From Opitutales bacterium (GTDB lineage Bacteria; Verrucomicrobiota; Verrucomicrobiia; Opitutales; T3Sed10-336), in NCBI GenBank assembly GCA_007132315.1, contig SLOW01000089.1, forward strand, positions 1 to 5,118: DNA of 5,118 nucleotides. The letters run 5' to 3'. Numbering within the stretch: position 1 is the stretch's first letter; every line of letters begins with the position of its first letter. Below the pieces are notes generated by a model, which was given only the letters and a program-made list of their open reading frames with translations, was not told where the DNA came from and did no database searches. Of this stretch, positions 1-5,118 are shown in pieces. A program made the translations under genes and the position numbers.

Positions 1-114
1 AGCCCGCCGTGGCGGCGTTGGCCCTGCAACCGGCTTGCTCACGTACTCCAGTACTATCCCTGCGCCGGTTTTGGGTCCGCCTTCCCAGCCGAACTTCTGC
101 GATTTTTGCAACAT
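1..114 (-). CDS. Candidate small ORF, runs off left edge
   Basis: An ATG at 114 opens a minus-strand frame of 38 codons that is still open at the window edge. The predicted peptide begins MLQKSQKFGWEGGPKTGAG and continues IVLEYVSKPVAGPTPPRRA. A purine-rich AGGGG lies eight bases before the ATG and could act as a weak ribosome-binding site, but those same bases form one arm of a hairpin that overlaps the start codon. I do not recognise a family. The frame may simply be part of a repeated intergenic element that happens to be open. The GC-rich inverted repeat inside its last visible codons would be unusual in the middle of a gene and argues for a structural or terminator role instead. Confidence 0.2.
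   Translation of the reverse strand, partial: MLQKSQKFGWEGGPKTGAGIVLEYVSKPVAGPTPPRRA
4..15. repeat. GC-rich inverted repeat at left edge, possible cut terminator
   Basis: CCGCC and GGCGG face each other across a two-base spacer, and on the minus strand the next bases are GCT at the window edge. If a T-run follows outside the window, this would be an intrinsic terminator for minus-strand transcription coming from the TPR gene. The deciding bases are not visible. Confidence 0.25.
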
Positions 115-130
115 CAGGGTTTCCCCTGAT
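113..130. repeat. Perfect 7-bp hairpin over a possible start codon
   Basis: ATCAGGG (113-119) pairs exactly with CCCTGAT (124-130) around a four-base loop, which reads GAAA on the minus strand, a GNRA-type stable tetraloop. On the minus strand the 3' arm of the stem contains the first two bases of the ATG at 114-112. No T-run follows in either direction, so it is not an intrinsic terminator. It may be part of the candidate repeat. Confidence 0.5.
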
Positions 131-297
131 TCCTTTGCGAAAACTCCGAGCCCACGAACTCTCTGTTTTTTTGTGATCTTTTGTGGCAAGCAACTCAGAG
201 CAGCGGAAAACTTGGCGTTTTCGCGTCGTTTGCGTGAGCTCCAACGCCGGCCTGCAAGAATACGACAATTAGGCCTATAGGAGACAACGGATAGCCC

Positions 298-2010
298 TCA
301 GGTTCTCGCTTCGGAAATGGTCGCGAGAGTGCGATCGCGGAGGGTGCGCTCTTCGGGAAGCAGGTCCGCGTCGGAGAGTGCTTCGAGCAGGGGTTCGGCC
401 TCGTCCATTCGCTCGTTGGCGGCCAGGATCACGGCGTAATAGAGTGCTCGAGGCCCTTCGGTCCGCGTTTCTTCGTCGAGTTCCCGGATCCGCTCCAGGG
501 CGTCCTCCATCCGTCCCTGCCGGTAAAGGGAGTAGGCGTAAGTGGTCACAAAATAGGGATTCTCGGGGTCCCGGTCGAAGTTCTGCTGGGCGAGCGCCTG
601 GGCGCGACTGCGGTTGGTATTGAGCAGCAGGCTCAACAGCGCAAAGTTGTTGGAGACGGTTTCTTCACCGCTTTGCAGTTCCATCCGGCGGGAGAACGCC
701 CGGACCAGCTCCTGGGTATTTTCCTGTTGGTGGAGGTGGTCCGTGTAGGTTTCGAAAGCCCAGTCGTTTCGCGGGTCGTTCTGGAATATGCGTCTGAGCA
801 AATCGTAGCGCTCTTCTTCCCAGCCCCAGTTGCCGACCTGTTCGTAGAGTGTCCGCAGCCGCGAGGCCTCGGATCCCGCCGCGATGACCGCTCGCTGCCA
901 GACGTCCCGGGATTGCCGGGCTTCGCCGAGGGCGCGCAGCGTCTGGGAAAGCATCGCCAGGCGGAAATAGTTGTTCTCATCCCATTCGATGCGGAGCTTT
1001 TGTTCGAGGGCCGGCAGGTCGTTCAGCCGCGTCAGGGCCTCGATCAGGCGGATGAGTACCATTTGGTCGTGTCGAATCTCCTCGGGAAGGCTTTCCAGCC
1101 ATTGCCGCGCCTCCACGACTCGTTGCTGACCGATGAGGAACGCCGCCAACATGCTTACCTGCCTTGTGTCGTCCTCCGCCAACTGTTGCAGCTCCCGCTT
1201 CTTGCTCGCGAAATCATCGGGCTCGAACAGCATCGTTCCGTGCAGGAGAAGCAGCCGGTCGGAAAAGGCGATTTGGTCTTCGTTGTCGCGCATTGCCCGG
1301 AGCATCTCCAAGCCTTCTTCCCGGTCTTGTTCCAGTATGGCGCGGGTGAGCAGGGTTCGTTGAACCCGAAAGTCCAGCTCGGGGTGGCCGCGCAGGCTTC
1401 GAATCACCTCGGCGGCTTCTTGCCGGACGTTGTCATCCGGATGCTGGAGGCGGATGGTCGCCAGCCCGAGGCGGGTGGAATCGTCGTCGGGACTGAGGCG
1501 CTCGACTTCTTGCAGGTGGTACTCGGCCCGGCCGAATTGGCCCAATGCCAGGGCAAGACTGGCGGCGAGTTGATTGAACCGGGGCGTTTCCATCGTCGCT
1601 TCGTCCACGCTTTGCAGGGACTCCAGGGCGGTTTCAAAGGAACGCTGGCGGATGGCGACTTCGGCCAGGTCGAGACGCACGTCCATATCGTCCTCCTCCA
1701 GTTCGCTCAACTGCCGGAGGAAAAACGCGCGCTGGGGGGAGCCCTGTTCCCGGGTCAGACGTTCGCCCAGGCGCCAGGCTTCAATATTTTCTGGATTCTG
1801 CTGCAGGACTTTCCGGAGGGCGTCCATTGCCTTTTCGGGCTCCTCGTTTTCGTACAGTTCGTGGGCGAGGTTCAGCCAGCGCGTTTCGCGCCAGTCCTTG
1901 TACAGAGGCCAGCCGACCCAGTACGCGCCGGCGAGCCCGACGAGGATGACCAGCAGGGCGATCACGGAAAGGCCAATGGGATGACGGCAGAGGCGGAGGA
2001 ATTTTTTCAT
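298..2010 (-). CDS. Membrane-anchored tetratricopeptide-repeat protein of the exosortase locus
   Basis: The 570-residue product begins with a short basic segment (MKKFLRLCRH). A single hydrophobic helix follows at about residues 12-34, and then a long soluble region rich in Glu, Arg, Leu and Ala. This region is a chain of helical hairpins of the TPR type. The clearest units are about 44-77 (with the 'EPEKAMDALRKVLQQNPEN' pattern), 484-515 (YAYSLYRQGRMEDALERI) and 520-545. Repeats between these are degenerate. The helix has no lipobox or obvious cleavage site, so it is probably an uncleaved anchor with the TPR array in the periplasm, though the topology is inferred. The gene starts 31 bases after the exosortase stop, so the two are very likely co-transcribed. 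TPR proteins, for example the PrsT lipoprotein family, accompany exosortases in other bacteria; this one may fill the same scaffold-like role but I cannot assign it to that family. There is no clear Shine-Dalgarno sequence before the ATG. A generic TPR protein of other function remains possible. Confidence 0.9.
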   Translation of the reverse strand: MKKFLRLCRHPIGLSVIALLVILVGLAGAYWVGWPLYKDWRETRWLNLAHELYENEEPEKAMDALRKVLQQNPENIEAWRLGERLTREQGSPQRAFFLRQLSELEEDDMDVRLDLAEVAIRQRSFETALESLQSVDEATMETPRFNQLAASLALALGQFGRAEYHLQEVERLSPDDDSTRLGLATIRLQHPDDNVRQEAAEVIRSLRGHPELDFRVQRTLLTRAILEQDREEGLEMLRAMRDNEDQIAFSDRLLLLHGTMLFEPDDFASKKRELQQLAEDDTRQVSMLAAFLIGQQRVVEARQWLESLPEEIRHDQMVLIRLIEALTRLNDLPALEQKLRIEWDENNYFRLAMLSQTLRALGEARQSRDVWQRAVIAAGSEASRLRTLYEQVGNWGWEEERYDLLRRIFQNDPRNDWAFETYTDHLHQQENTQELVRAFSRRMELQSGEETVSNNFALLSLLLNTNRSRAQALAQQNFDRDPENPYFVTTYAYSLYRQGRMEDALERIRELDEETRTEGPRALYYAVILAANERMDEAEPLLEALSDADLLPEERTLRDRTLATISEART

Positions 2011-2041
2011 GGTGGTGAAGGAGACAAAGACAGGTTCTGGT

Positions 2042-3685
2042 TTATCGAGTCGCCGCGGTTCGGGATCCGTTCTCGTTTTCGATCCGGATCATACTTCGCA
2101 GGTTTTTTTCCAGGGCTTCGCGGGCCGCATGGTAGTCCATCGGGCCTTGCAGGGAAACACCTATGACCCGTTGGCCGAGATTGCGTTCCCCCCGGAGAAA
2201 CGAAGCGATTCTCGCTTCGCGGGTGAGTGCGCCGGCTTCAACGGCGGTTGAGGCATCGCGGCGGGCGTCTTCCGCGAGGGTGTGGAAGACGTAATGGATG
2301 CCGCGGTGGTCCTCGAACGTATAGGCGCGGAAGGGCAGCTTCAGGTCGCCGATTTCCAGCACGAAACTGTCCAGATGCGCGCGCAATTCCATCCCGCTGG
2401 CCGGGAGGCAGATGTCCGGGCTGTGTGCCGTGGCCAGGTTCTTGGAGACCCGGCCGGGTTCCCACCGGAGGAGGTACATGTTCCAGGAGAAGCCCTCGGA
2501 GGACATCCAGGAGGCCGATTTTCCGTCGTTGAACTTCAGAATGGTTTGAGCCGTATCCGAAAATTCGTACTCCCGGAAGGACTCGAGCGATGTGGGCCAA
2601 GCCATCGACCATTGCGGGGCGGGATCCGTGTTGTTCTCGTGGACTCGATACCAGGTTTCGGTGGCGGCTTCCGTGAGGATGAGCCAGCCGGCGGCCAGCA
2701 GCAGGAATGCGGTGGGAAGCGGCCGGGCGAGTGCGGGTGCCGACGATGCCGCAGCCGCGGAATCGTCGCCGCCCGTGCCGCGGGAAAAGAGGAGTGCCAC
2801 TCCCCACAGCCCGGCGAGGCAGATGACCAGGACCACCATGCCGAGCGGATCGTGCCACCCGTCCAGAGCTTCCGCGCCGCGAGTTCCGCCCACATAAGAC
2901 AGGATCAGGGTGCGTCCGAAATTCAGCACGCCGGCCAGAAAAAAACTGGCGACGACCAGCCAGAGCCGGCCGACGATCCCGAGGCGATAAAACTCCCCAA
3001 AGAACAGCGACATCATGAATGCCGTCTGTAGCGAGCGGATACCGCTGCACGCTTCGTCCACGCTGACGATTTCCCCGCCGATGCTCAACATGTTGCCGTG
3101 GACAAACGTCGGCAGGCCGCCCAGCGTCAGCACTTCGGCGGCGACGACGGCGTTGCCGTACATCAGATTCTGCAGGGCGAAATTCTCAAAGGCCACCGGC
3201 CAGGCGACGGCGGTGAAGGTGAAGAGCACGGGGAAGCAGAAATGCCGGGTCCAGCGGCTTCCGCCGGCAAAATGGATCACCGAGATCGTCACCACCACCG
3301 CCAGACTGTTCATCATCCAACTGATCAGGATCCAATCCGGATTGGCTTCCTGCACCAGCCGGATGGGGAGCAGGGCCGCGAAGCAGGCTCCGGCAATGAC
3401 GAGCGGAACGAGGTTGCCGGCAGAGGCGGGCTCGGGGCGTCCCTGCCATCGCTCCCAGAACAGGTACAACGCCAGGACGGGAATGGCCCAGCCGTAGGCG
3501 TAGAGCGGGTTGATAGTCCATTCCAGGCGCAGCTGGTTGAAGACGAGCAGCCAGAGGCCGGCCAGCACGCACAGGGCGAGTACCGTTTTGGGTTGAATTG
3601 TCGGCTTCCGGTTTGGGCTGTTGTCGGACACGGTGAAAGAGGTCAGGAATGAATAGCGCAATTTAGCAAAGAATTCCTTCCGCAA
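2042..3685 (-). CDS. Exosortase with fused EpsI-like C-terminal domain
   Basis: This is an integral membrane transpeptidase-like enzyme that recognises PEP-CTERM proteins. Residues about 34-301 form a multi-helix membrane domain with eight or so hydrophobic segments. The three family catalytic positions are all present: Cys213 in VDEACSGIRSLQ, Arg258 in LNFGRT, and His278 in GWHDPLG. A further hydrophobic helix (about 325-342) leads into a soluble region of about 200 residues. That region carries HSPDICLPASGM (421-432), the hallmark of EpsI-like (DUF3485) proteins, which are often encoded beside exosortases as a separate gene. At 547 residues it is much longer than a stand-alone exosortase (roughly 180-300), which fits a fusion. 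The start is uncertain. The TTG at 3685 gives the longest version; TTG at 3661 and GTG at 3631 are in frame, both upstream of the first membrane helix, and none has a good ribosome-binding site. The PEP-CTERM gene upstream supplies a likely substrate, and the TPR gene follows after 31 bases. I cannot fix the exosortase subfamily from sequence alone. Confidence 0.95.
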   Translation of the reverse strand: MRKEFFAKLRYSFLTSFTVSDNSPNRKPTIQPKTVLALCVLAGLWLLVFNQLRLEWTINPLYAYGWAIPVLALYLFWERWQGRPEPASAGNLVPLVIAGACFAALLPIRLVQEANPDWILISWMMNSLAVVVTISVIHFAGGSRWTRHFCFPVLFTFTAVAWPVAFENFALQNLMYGNAVVAAEVLTLGGLPTFVHGNMLSIGGEIVSVDEACSGIRSLQTAFMMSLFFGEFYRLGIVGRLWLVVASFFLAGVLNFGRTLILSYVGGTRGAEALDGWHDPLGMVVLVICLAGLWGVALLFSRGTGGDDSAAAASSAPALARPLPTAFLLLAAGWLILTEAATETWYRVHENNTDPAPQWSMAWPTSLESFREYEFSDTAQTILKFNDGKSASWMSSEGFSWNMYLLRWEPGRVSKNLATAHSPDICLPASGMELRAHLDSFVLEIGDLKLPFRAYTFEDHRGIHYVFHTLAEDARRDASTAVEAGALTREARIASFLRGERNLGQRVIGVSLQGPMDYHAAREALEKNLRSMIRIENENGSRTAATR

Positions 3686-3786
3686 GCAATAGGGGAAACC
3701 ATGAACTTTGCGGTGCGTCGGCGTGGTGGGAAATCGATTGGGTCCCGGGGCTCAAGGGTAGTCTATAAGTCGGACGGTGCGGAACC

Positions 3787-3829
3787 AAAAAAAAGAATCC
3801 CGCTCGAATTGAGCGGGATTCCCCTTTTT
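3787..3829 (-). terminator. Intrinsic terminator of the PEP-CTERM gene
   Basis: A perfect 11-bp stem (GAATCCCGCTC at 3795-3805 with GAGCGGGATTC at 3811-3821) has a five-base loop. In minus-strand reading it is followed at once by eight Ts (complement of the A-run 3787-3794). It lies about 40 bases past the stop codon of the PEP-CTERM gene. In plus-strand reading the stem is followed by CCC and then five Ts (3825-3829), so it could also act weakly in the other direction, although no plus-strand gene is seen approaching it. Its position means the exosortase gene downstream needs its own promoter or relies on read-through. Confidence 0.9.
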
Positions 3830-3863
3830 GAATTACCTATCGTTCAGGAGAAAAGATCGGTTG

Positions 3864-4643
3864 TTAAGCCGCCTTTCCGTTACGAGCGCGGAATTTCCGG
3901 TAGCCGATGAGTCCCAGCAGGAACGCGATACCCAAGGCTCCATAAGTGGAGGGCTCGGGGATCGGCGTGATGGGATCCCCGTCGCGGTCGCGAAACACGA
4001 CTCCGAAAATGAAGTCGTCGTAGTCAGGTTCACCCGTAGTGTCGTGGAAGGGATCGCCCGCCCACACGTCCTCAAAGGCGTACAGGTAGTAGTTGATGCC
4101 GTCCAACATCTGGACGGTGCCGCGACTGTAGTCGAACTCCGGAGCAAACGGGTCGTTGTTGTCGGGCGAGTTGAACAGCGACCAGACGCCGCCGGTCAGG
4201 CCGGTGTTGTCGGAGGAATCGAGCAGGAAGTCGAACCCGGAGGGCTTGATATTGGAGTCGGTCGCGGTGCCGGCCGTTTCGAGATTGAAGCGGATGGTAT
4301 ATCCGGGATCAACCGTGTTATCAAACAGGGAATCGTTGTATTCCCCCGGGCCGCCAATGGCACCGTCTTCCCAGTACATCCCGAGCAGGTTGGTGAAACT
4401 CGCCTCCCGGCCGATAAAGAAGACGTCCATAAAGACGGCGTTACCGTAATCGACTGCGGGGAAGCTGGGCACATCCCAAGTAAGCGGATCCAATGTGTCC
4501 AGGTCCCATTCCTGTTCGGATATGACATCGGCGTAGAAGGCGTTGGGCCCCTCGGACTGCCGGGTCGGGTTTACCGTGATCTGCGCCCAGGCAACCGTCC
4601 CGAGCAGCAAGGAGACCGCGGTTAAGAGTGTTATTCTTTTCAT
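3864..4643 (-). CDS. Secreted PEP-CTERM sorting-signal protein
   Basis: The 259-residue product has a classical signal peptide (MKRITLLTAVSLLLGTVAWA, cleavage probably after Ala20). The mature region is acidic, with many Asp, Asn, Gly and aromatic residues. The C-terminus has all three parts of a PEP-CTERM sorting signal: PEPSTYG at 229-235, a hydrophobic helix at about 236-247 and a basic tail (RKFRARNGK). Just before it, EPDYDDFIFGVVFRDRDGD (205-223) resembles the acidic 'DYNDxV' segment that precedes the tail in many such proteins, including DUF4114-type ones, and might bind calcium. The sequence also has VDYGNAVFMDVFFIG and several tryptophans, suggesting a beta-rich extracellular domain, but I do not recognise a named fold for it. 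It is the likely substrate of the exosortase encoded next. It has its own terminator, so its level can be set separately. The ATG at 4643 is preceded by an A-rich leader with only a weak GAAAG element. Final role (surface, matrix or biofilm) is inferred. Confidence 0.93.
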   Translation of the reverse strand: MKRITLLTAVSLLLGTVAWAQITVNPTRQSEGPNAFYADVISEQEWDLDTLDPLTWDVPSFPAVDYGNAVFMDVFFIGREASFTNLLGMYWEDGAIGGPGEYNDSLFDNTVDPGYTIRFNLETAGTATDSNIKPSGFDFLLDSSDNTGLTGGVWSLFNSPDNNDPFAPEFDYSRGTVQMLDGINYYLYAFEDVWAGDPFHDTTGEPDYDDFIFGVVFRDRDGDPITPIPEPSTYGALGIAFLLGLIGYRKFRARNGKAA

Positions 4644-4685
4644 AGCTATTACTTTCGTTTGGATATCGTTTTTCGTGATCTTAGT

Positions 4686-4847
4686 TTACCAGAATTCCGG
4701 CGGCCCTGGGAGCGACTCCCAAACGACGGGTACCGGATCTTCATGGTGGTCATAGTACAGGTTATCGATTGTGGAAACAATCGGGTCCCTTCCGGAATCA
4801 CTAGTCCATGAAAAGCCCCATCCACTATGGGGGAAAACACTAAGCAC
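4686..4847 (-). CDS. Candidate small protein or gene remnant, 53 residues
   Basis: Between the right-edge gene and the PEP-CTERM gene one minus-strand frame is open from 4910 to the TAA at 4688-4686. It reads like protein: GWGFSWTSDSGRDPIVSTID is followed by NLYYDHHEDPVPVVWESLPG and PPEFW. A GTG at 4847 would give 53 residues; there is no Shine-Dalgarno sequence and no ATG. The aromatic, Asp and Pro rich composition and the use of TAC, TAT, GAC, CAC, CAT and GAA codons in a row look more like a real coding frame than the competing frame at 4649-4840, which ends in a run of Arg, Ser and Lys. It could be a short secreted-type tail left by a deleted gene, or a genuine small ORF. The frame differs from that of the upstream gene, so it is not a simple read-through. 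I recognise no family. Confidence 0.3.
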   Translation of the reverse strand: MLSVFPHSGWGFSWTSDSGRDPIVSTIDNLYYDHHEDPVPVVWESLPGPPEFW

Positions 4848-4906
4848 AGGGACGTGGGAGCACGGGGTGTGTGACCGGGGCCCCGGACTTCCCCCTGAGA
4901 TCGTGC

Positions 4907-5118
4907 CTACTCAACGATCTCGAACCTGCCCTCGCGTTTCCGCATGACCAGGGTTTCGTCGCTGACCACCCGGCGCTCGGAGAATCGGTTCCAGGTGGGA
5001 TCGGGTTTGAGCAGAATGGATTTCCTGCCTCGGAGGGCGAAACGGAGTTCGACGGTGAAGCCGTCCGGGTAGCGGTCGAGCGCCTCCCGGATGCGCAGTT
5101 CCACCTCGCTTCCGCCGG
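4907..5118 (-). CDS. C-terminal end of an unrecognised gene, cut by the right edge
   Basis: The minus-strand frame is open from the window edge to the TAG at 4909-4907, giving about 70 residues. A GTG at 5104 could be a start, but four more in-frame codons (Gly-Gly-Ser-Glu) precede it without a stop and no ribosome-binding site is seen, so this is more likely the end of a longer gene. The visible part looks like alternating strands and helices: ELRIREALDRYPDGFTVELR, RGRKSILLKPDPTWNRF, and a strongly charged end (LVMRKREGRFEIVE). There is no signal peptide, membrane helix or sorting tail. It lies 263 bases before the PEP-CTERM start, with no clear link to it. I do not recognise the family. Confidence 0.7.
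   Translation of the reverse strand, partial: GGSEVELRIREALDRYPDGFTVELRFALRGRKSILLKPDPTWNRFSERRVVSDETLVMRKREGRFEIVE

Larger units (their letters stand above)
1..297. other. Gene-poor intergenic stretch, candidate dispersed repeat
   Basis: This stretch lies downstream of the TPR gene and holds no convincing full gene. On the minus strand, about 130-245 contains an A-rich segment built on short motifs such as GACGCGAAAACGCCAAG and TTTTCGCAAAGG. These resemble the 'GCAAAGACGCGAAG' type of multicopy intergenic sequence seen in many environmental bacteria. The left third is different: it carries a hairpin at 113-130, the near-palindrome GTACTCCAGTAC and a GC-rich inverted repeat at 4-15. The plus-strand open frame through here (35-280) has no family-like features. 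The repeat assignment rests on recall of sequence style and not on a second copy within this window, so it stays tentative. Confidence 0.35.

Noticed and set aside
673..2166. Long plus-strand open frame (497 codons) opposite the TPR gene
   Set aside because: It mirrors the codon bias of the minus-strand gene, has no domain-like or membrane features, and the opposite strand encodes a clear TPR protein.
2238..3050. Minus-strand open frame of 270 codons inside the exosortase gene
   Set aside because: It overlaps the exosortase in another frame, is dominated by Arg, Gly and Pro as expected from out-of-frame GC-rich DNA, and lacks any motif.
3762..3788. TTGGTT and TATAGA on the minus strand as a promoter for the exosortase gene
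   Set aside because: The spacing is only 15 bases, the -35 match is poor and it overlaps the terminator T-run, so it could easily be chance.
3828..4625. Plus-strand open frame of 265 codons opposite the PEP-CTERM gene
   Set aside because: The minus strand has a signal peptide, a sorting tail and a terminator in the right order; the plus-strand product is a low-complexity Val/Gly/Glu-rich shadow.
4649..4840. Minus-strand 63-codon ATG frame in the gap before the PEP-CTERM gene
   Set aside because: Its second half is a run of Arg, Ser and Lys typical of a non-coding frame; the competing frame ending at 4686 looks more protein-like.
4875..4886. Twelve-base perfect palindrome (CCGGGGCCCCGG) just past the right-edge gene
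   Set aside because: It has no loop spacer and no T-run, so it is not an intrinsic terminator; in GC-rich DNA a palindrome of this length alone is weak evidence of a binding site.
1..5118. CRISPR array, tRNA, rRNA, transposase or phage genes
   Set aside because: No regularly spaced repeats, no tRNA-like cloverleaf or rRNA segment, and no transposase or phage motifs were seen on either strand.

Overview
The window is about 5.1 kb of moderately GC-rich bacterial DNA, and every convincing gene lies on the minus strand. It holds a compact protein-sorting locus of the exosortase / PEP-CTERM type. The PEP-CTERM tail of the substrate (a PEPSTYG signature, a short hydrophobic helix, then a basic cluster) resembles tails common in Verrucomicrobiota, especially Opitutae-like lineages. 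An exosortase also implies a Gram-negative envelope with a capacity for exopolysaccharide. The taxonomic suggestion is inferred from style only; there is no rRNA or housekeeping gene here to confirm it.

Layout in the direction of transcription (right to left). The C-terminal end of an unrecognised gene enters from the right edge (4907-5118). A 263-base gap follows (4644-4906), which contains a short, protein-like open frame (4686-4847) that may be a small gene or a remnant. Next is a secreted PEP-CTERM protein (3864-4643), ended by a textbook intrinsic terminator (3787-3829). Then comes a 547-codon exosortase fused to an EpsI-like C-terminal domain (2042-3685). After only 31 bases comes a membrane-anchored tetratricopeptide-repeat protein of 570 residues (298-2010). 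The last ~300 bases (1-297) hold no convincing gene; they look like an intergenic repeat-type sequence with hairpins and a small open frame running off the left edge.

How the parts fit. The PEP-CTERM protein is exported by its signal peptide and held in the inner membrane by its C-terminal helix. The exosortase (Cys213, Arg258, His278) is predicted to cleave at or near the PEP motif and pass the protein on, probably to the outer surface. The EpsI-like domain fused to it and the TPR protein encoded next are the usual accessory components. The terminator separates substrate from enzyme, so the enzyme/TPR pair is probably a separate transcription unit from its neighbour substrate. No glycosyltransferase or polysaccharide-export gene is visible here, so the locus may be a dedicated sorting cassette or the edge of a larger cluster. 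The family-level roles are established; the novelty lies mainly in architecture (the fusion and the dedicated neighbourhood) and in two unexplained intergenic stretches.
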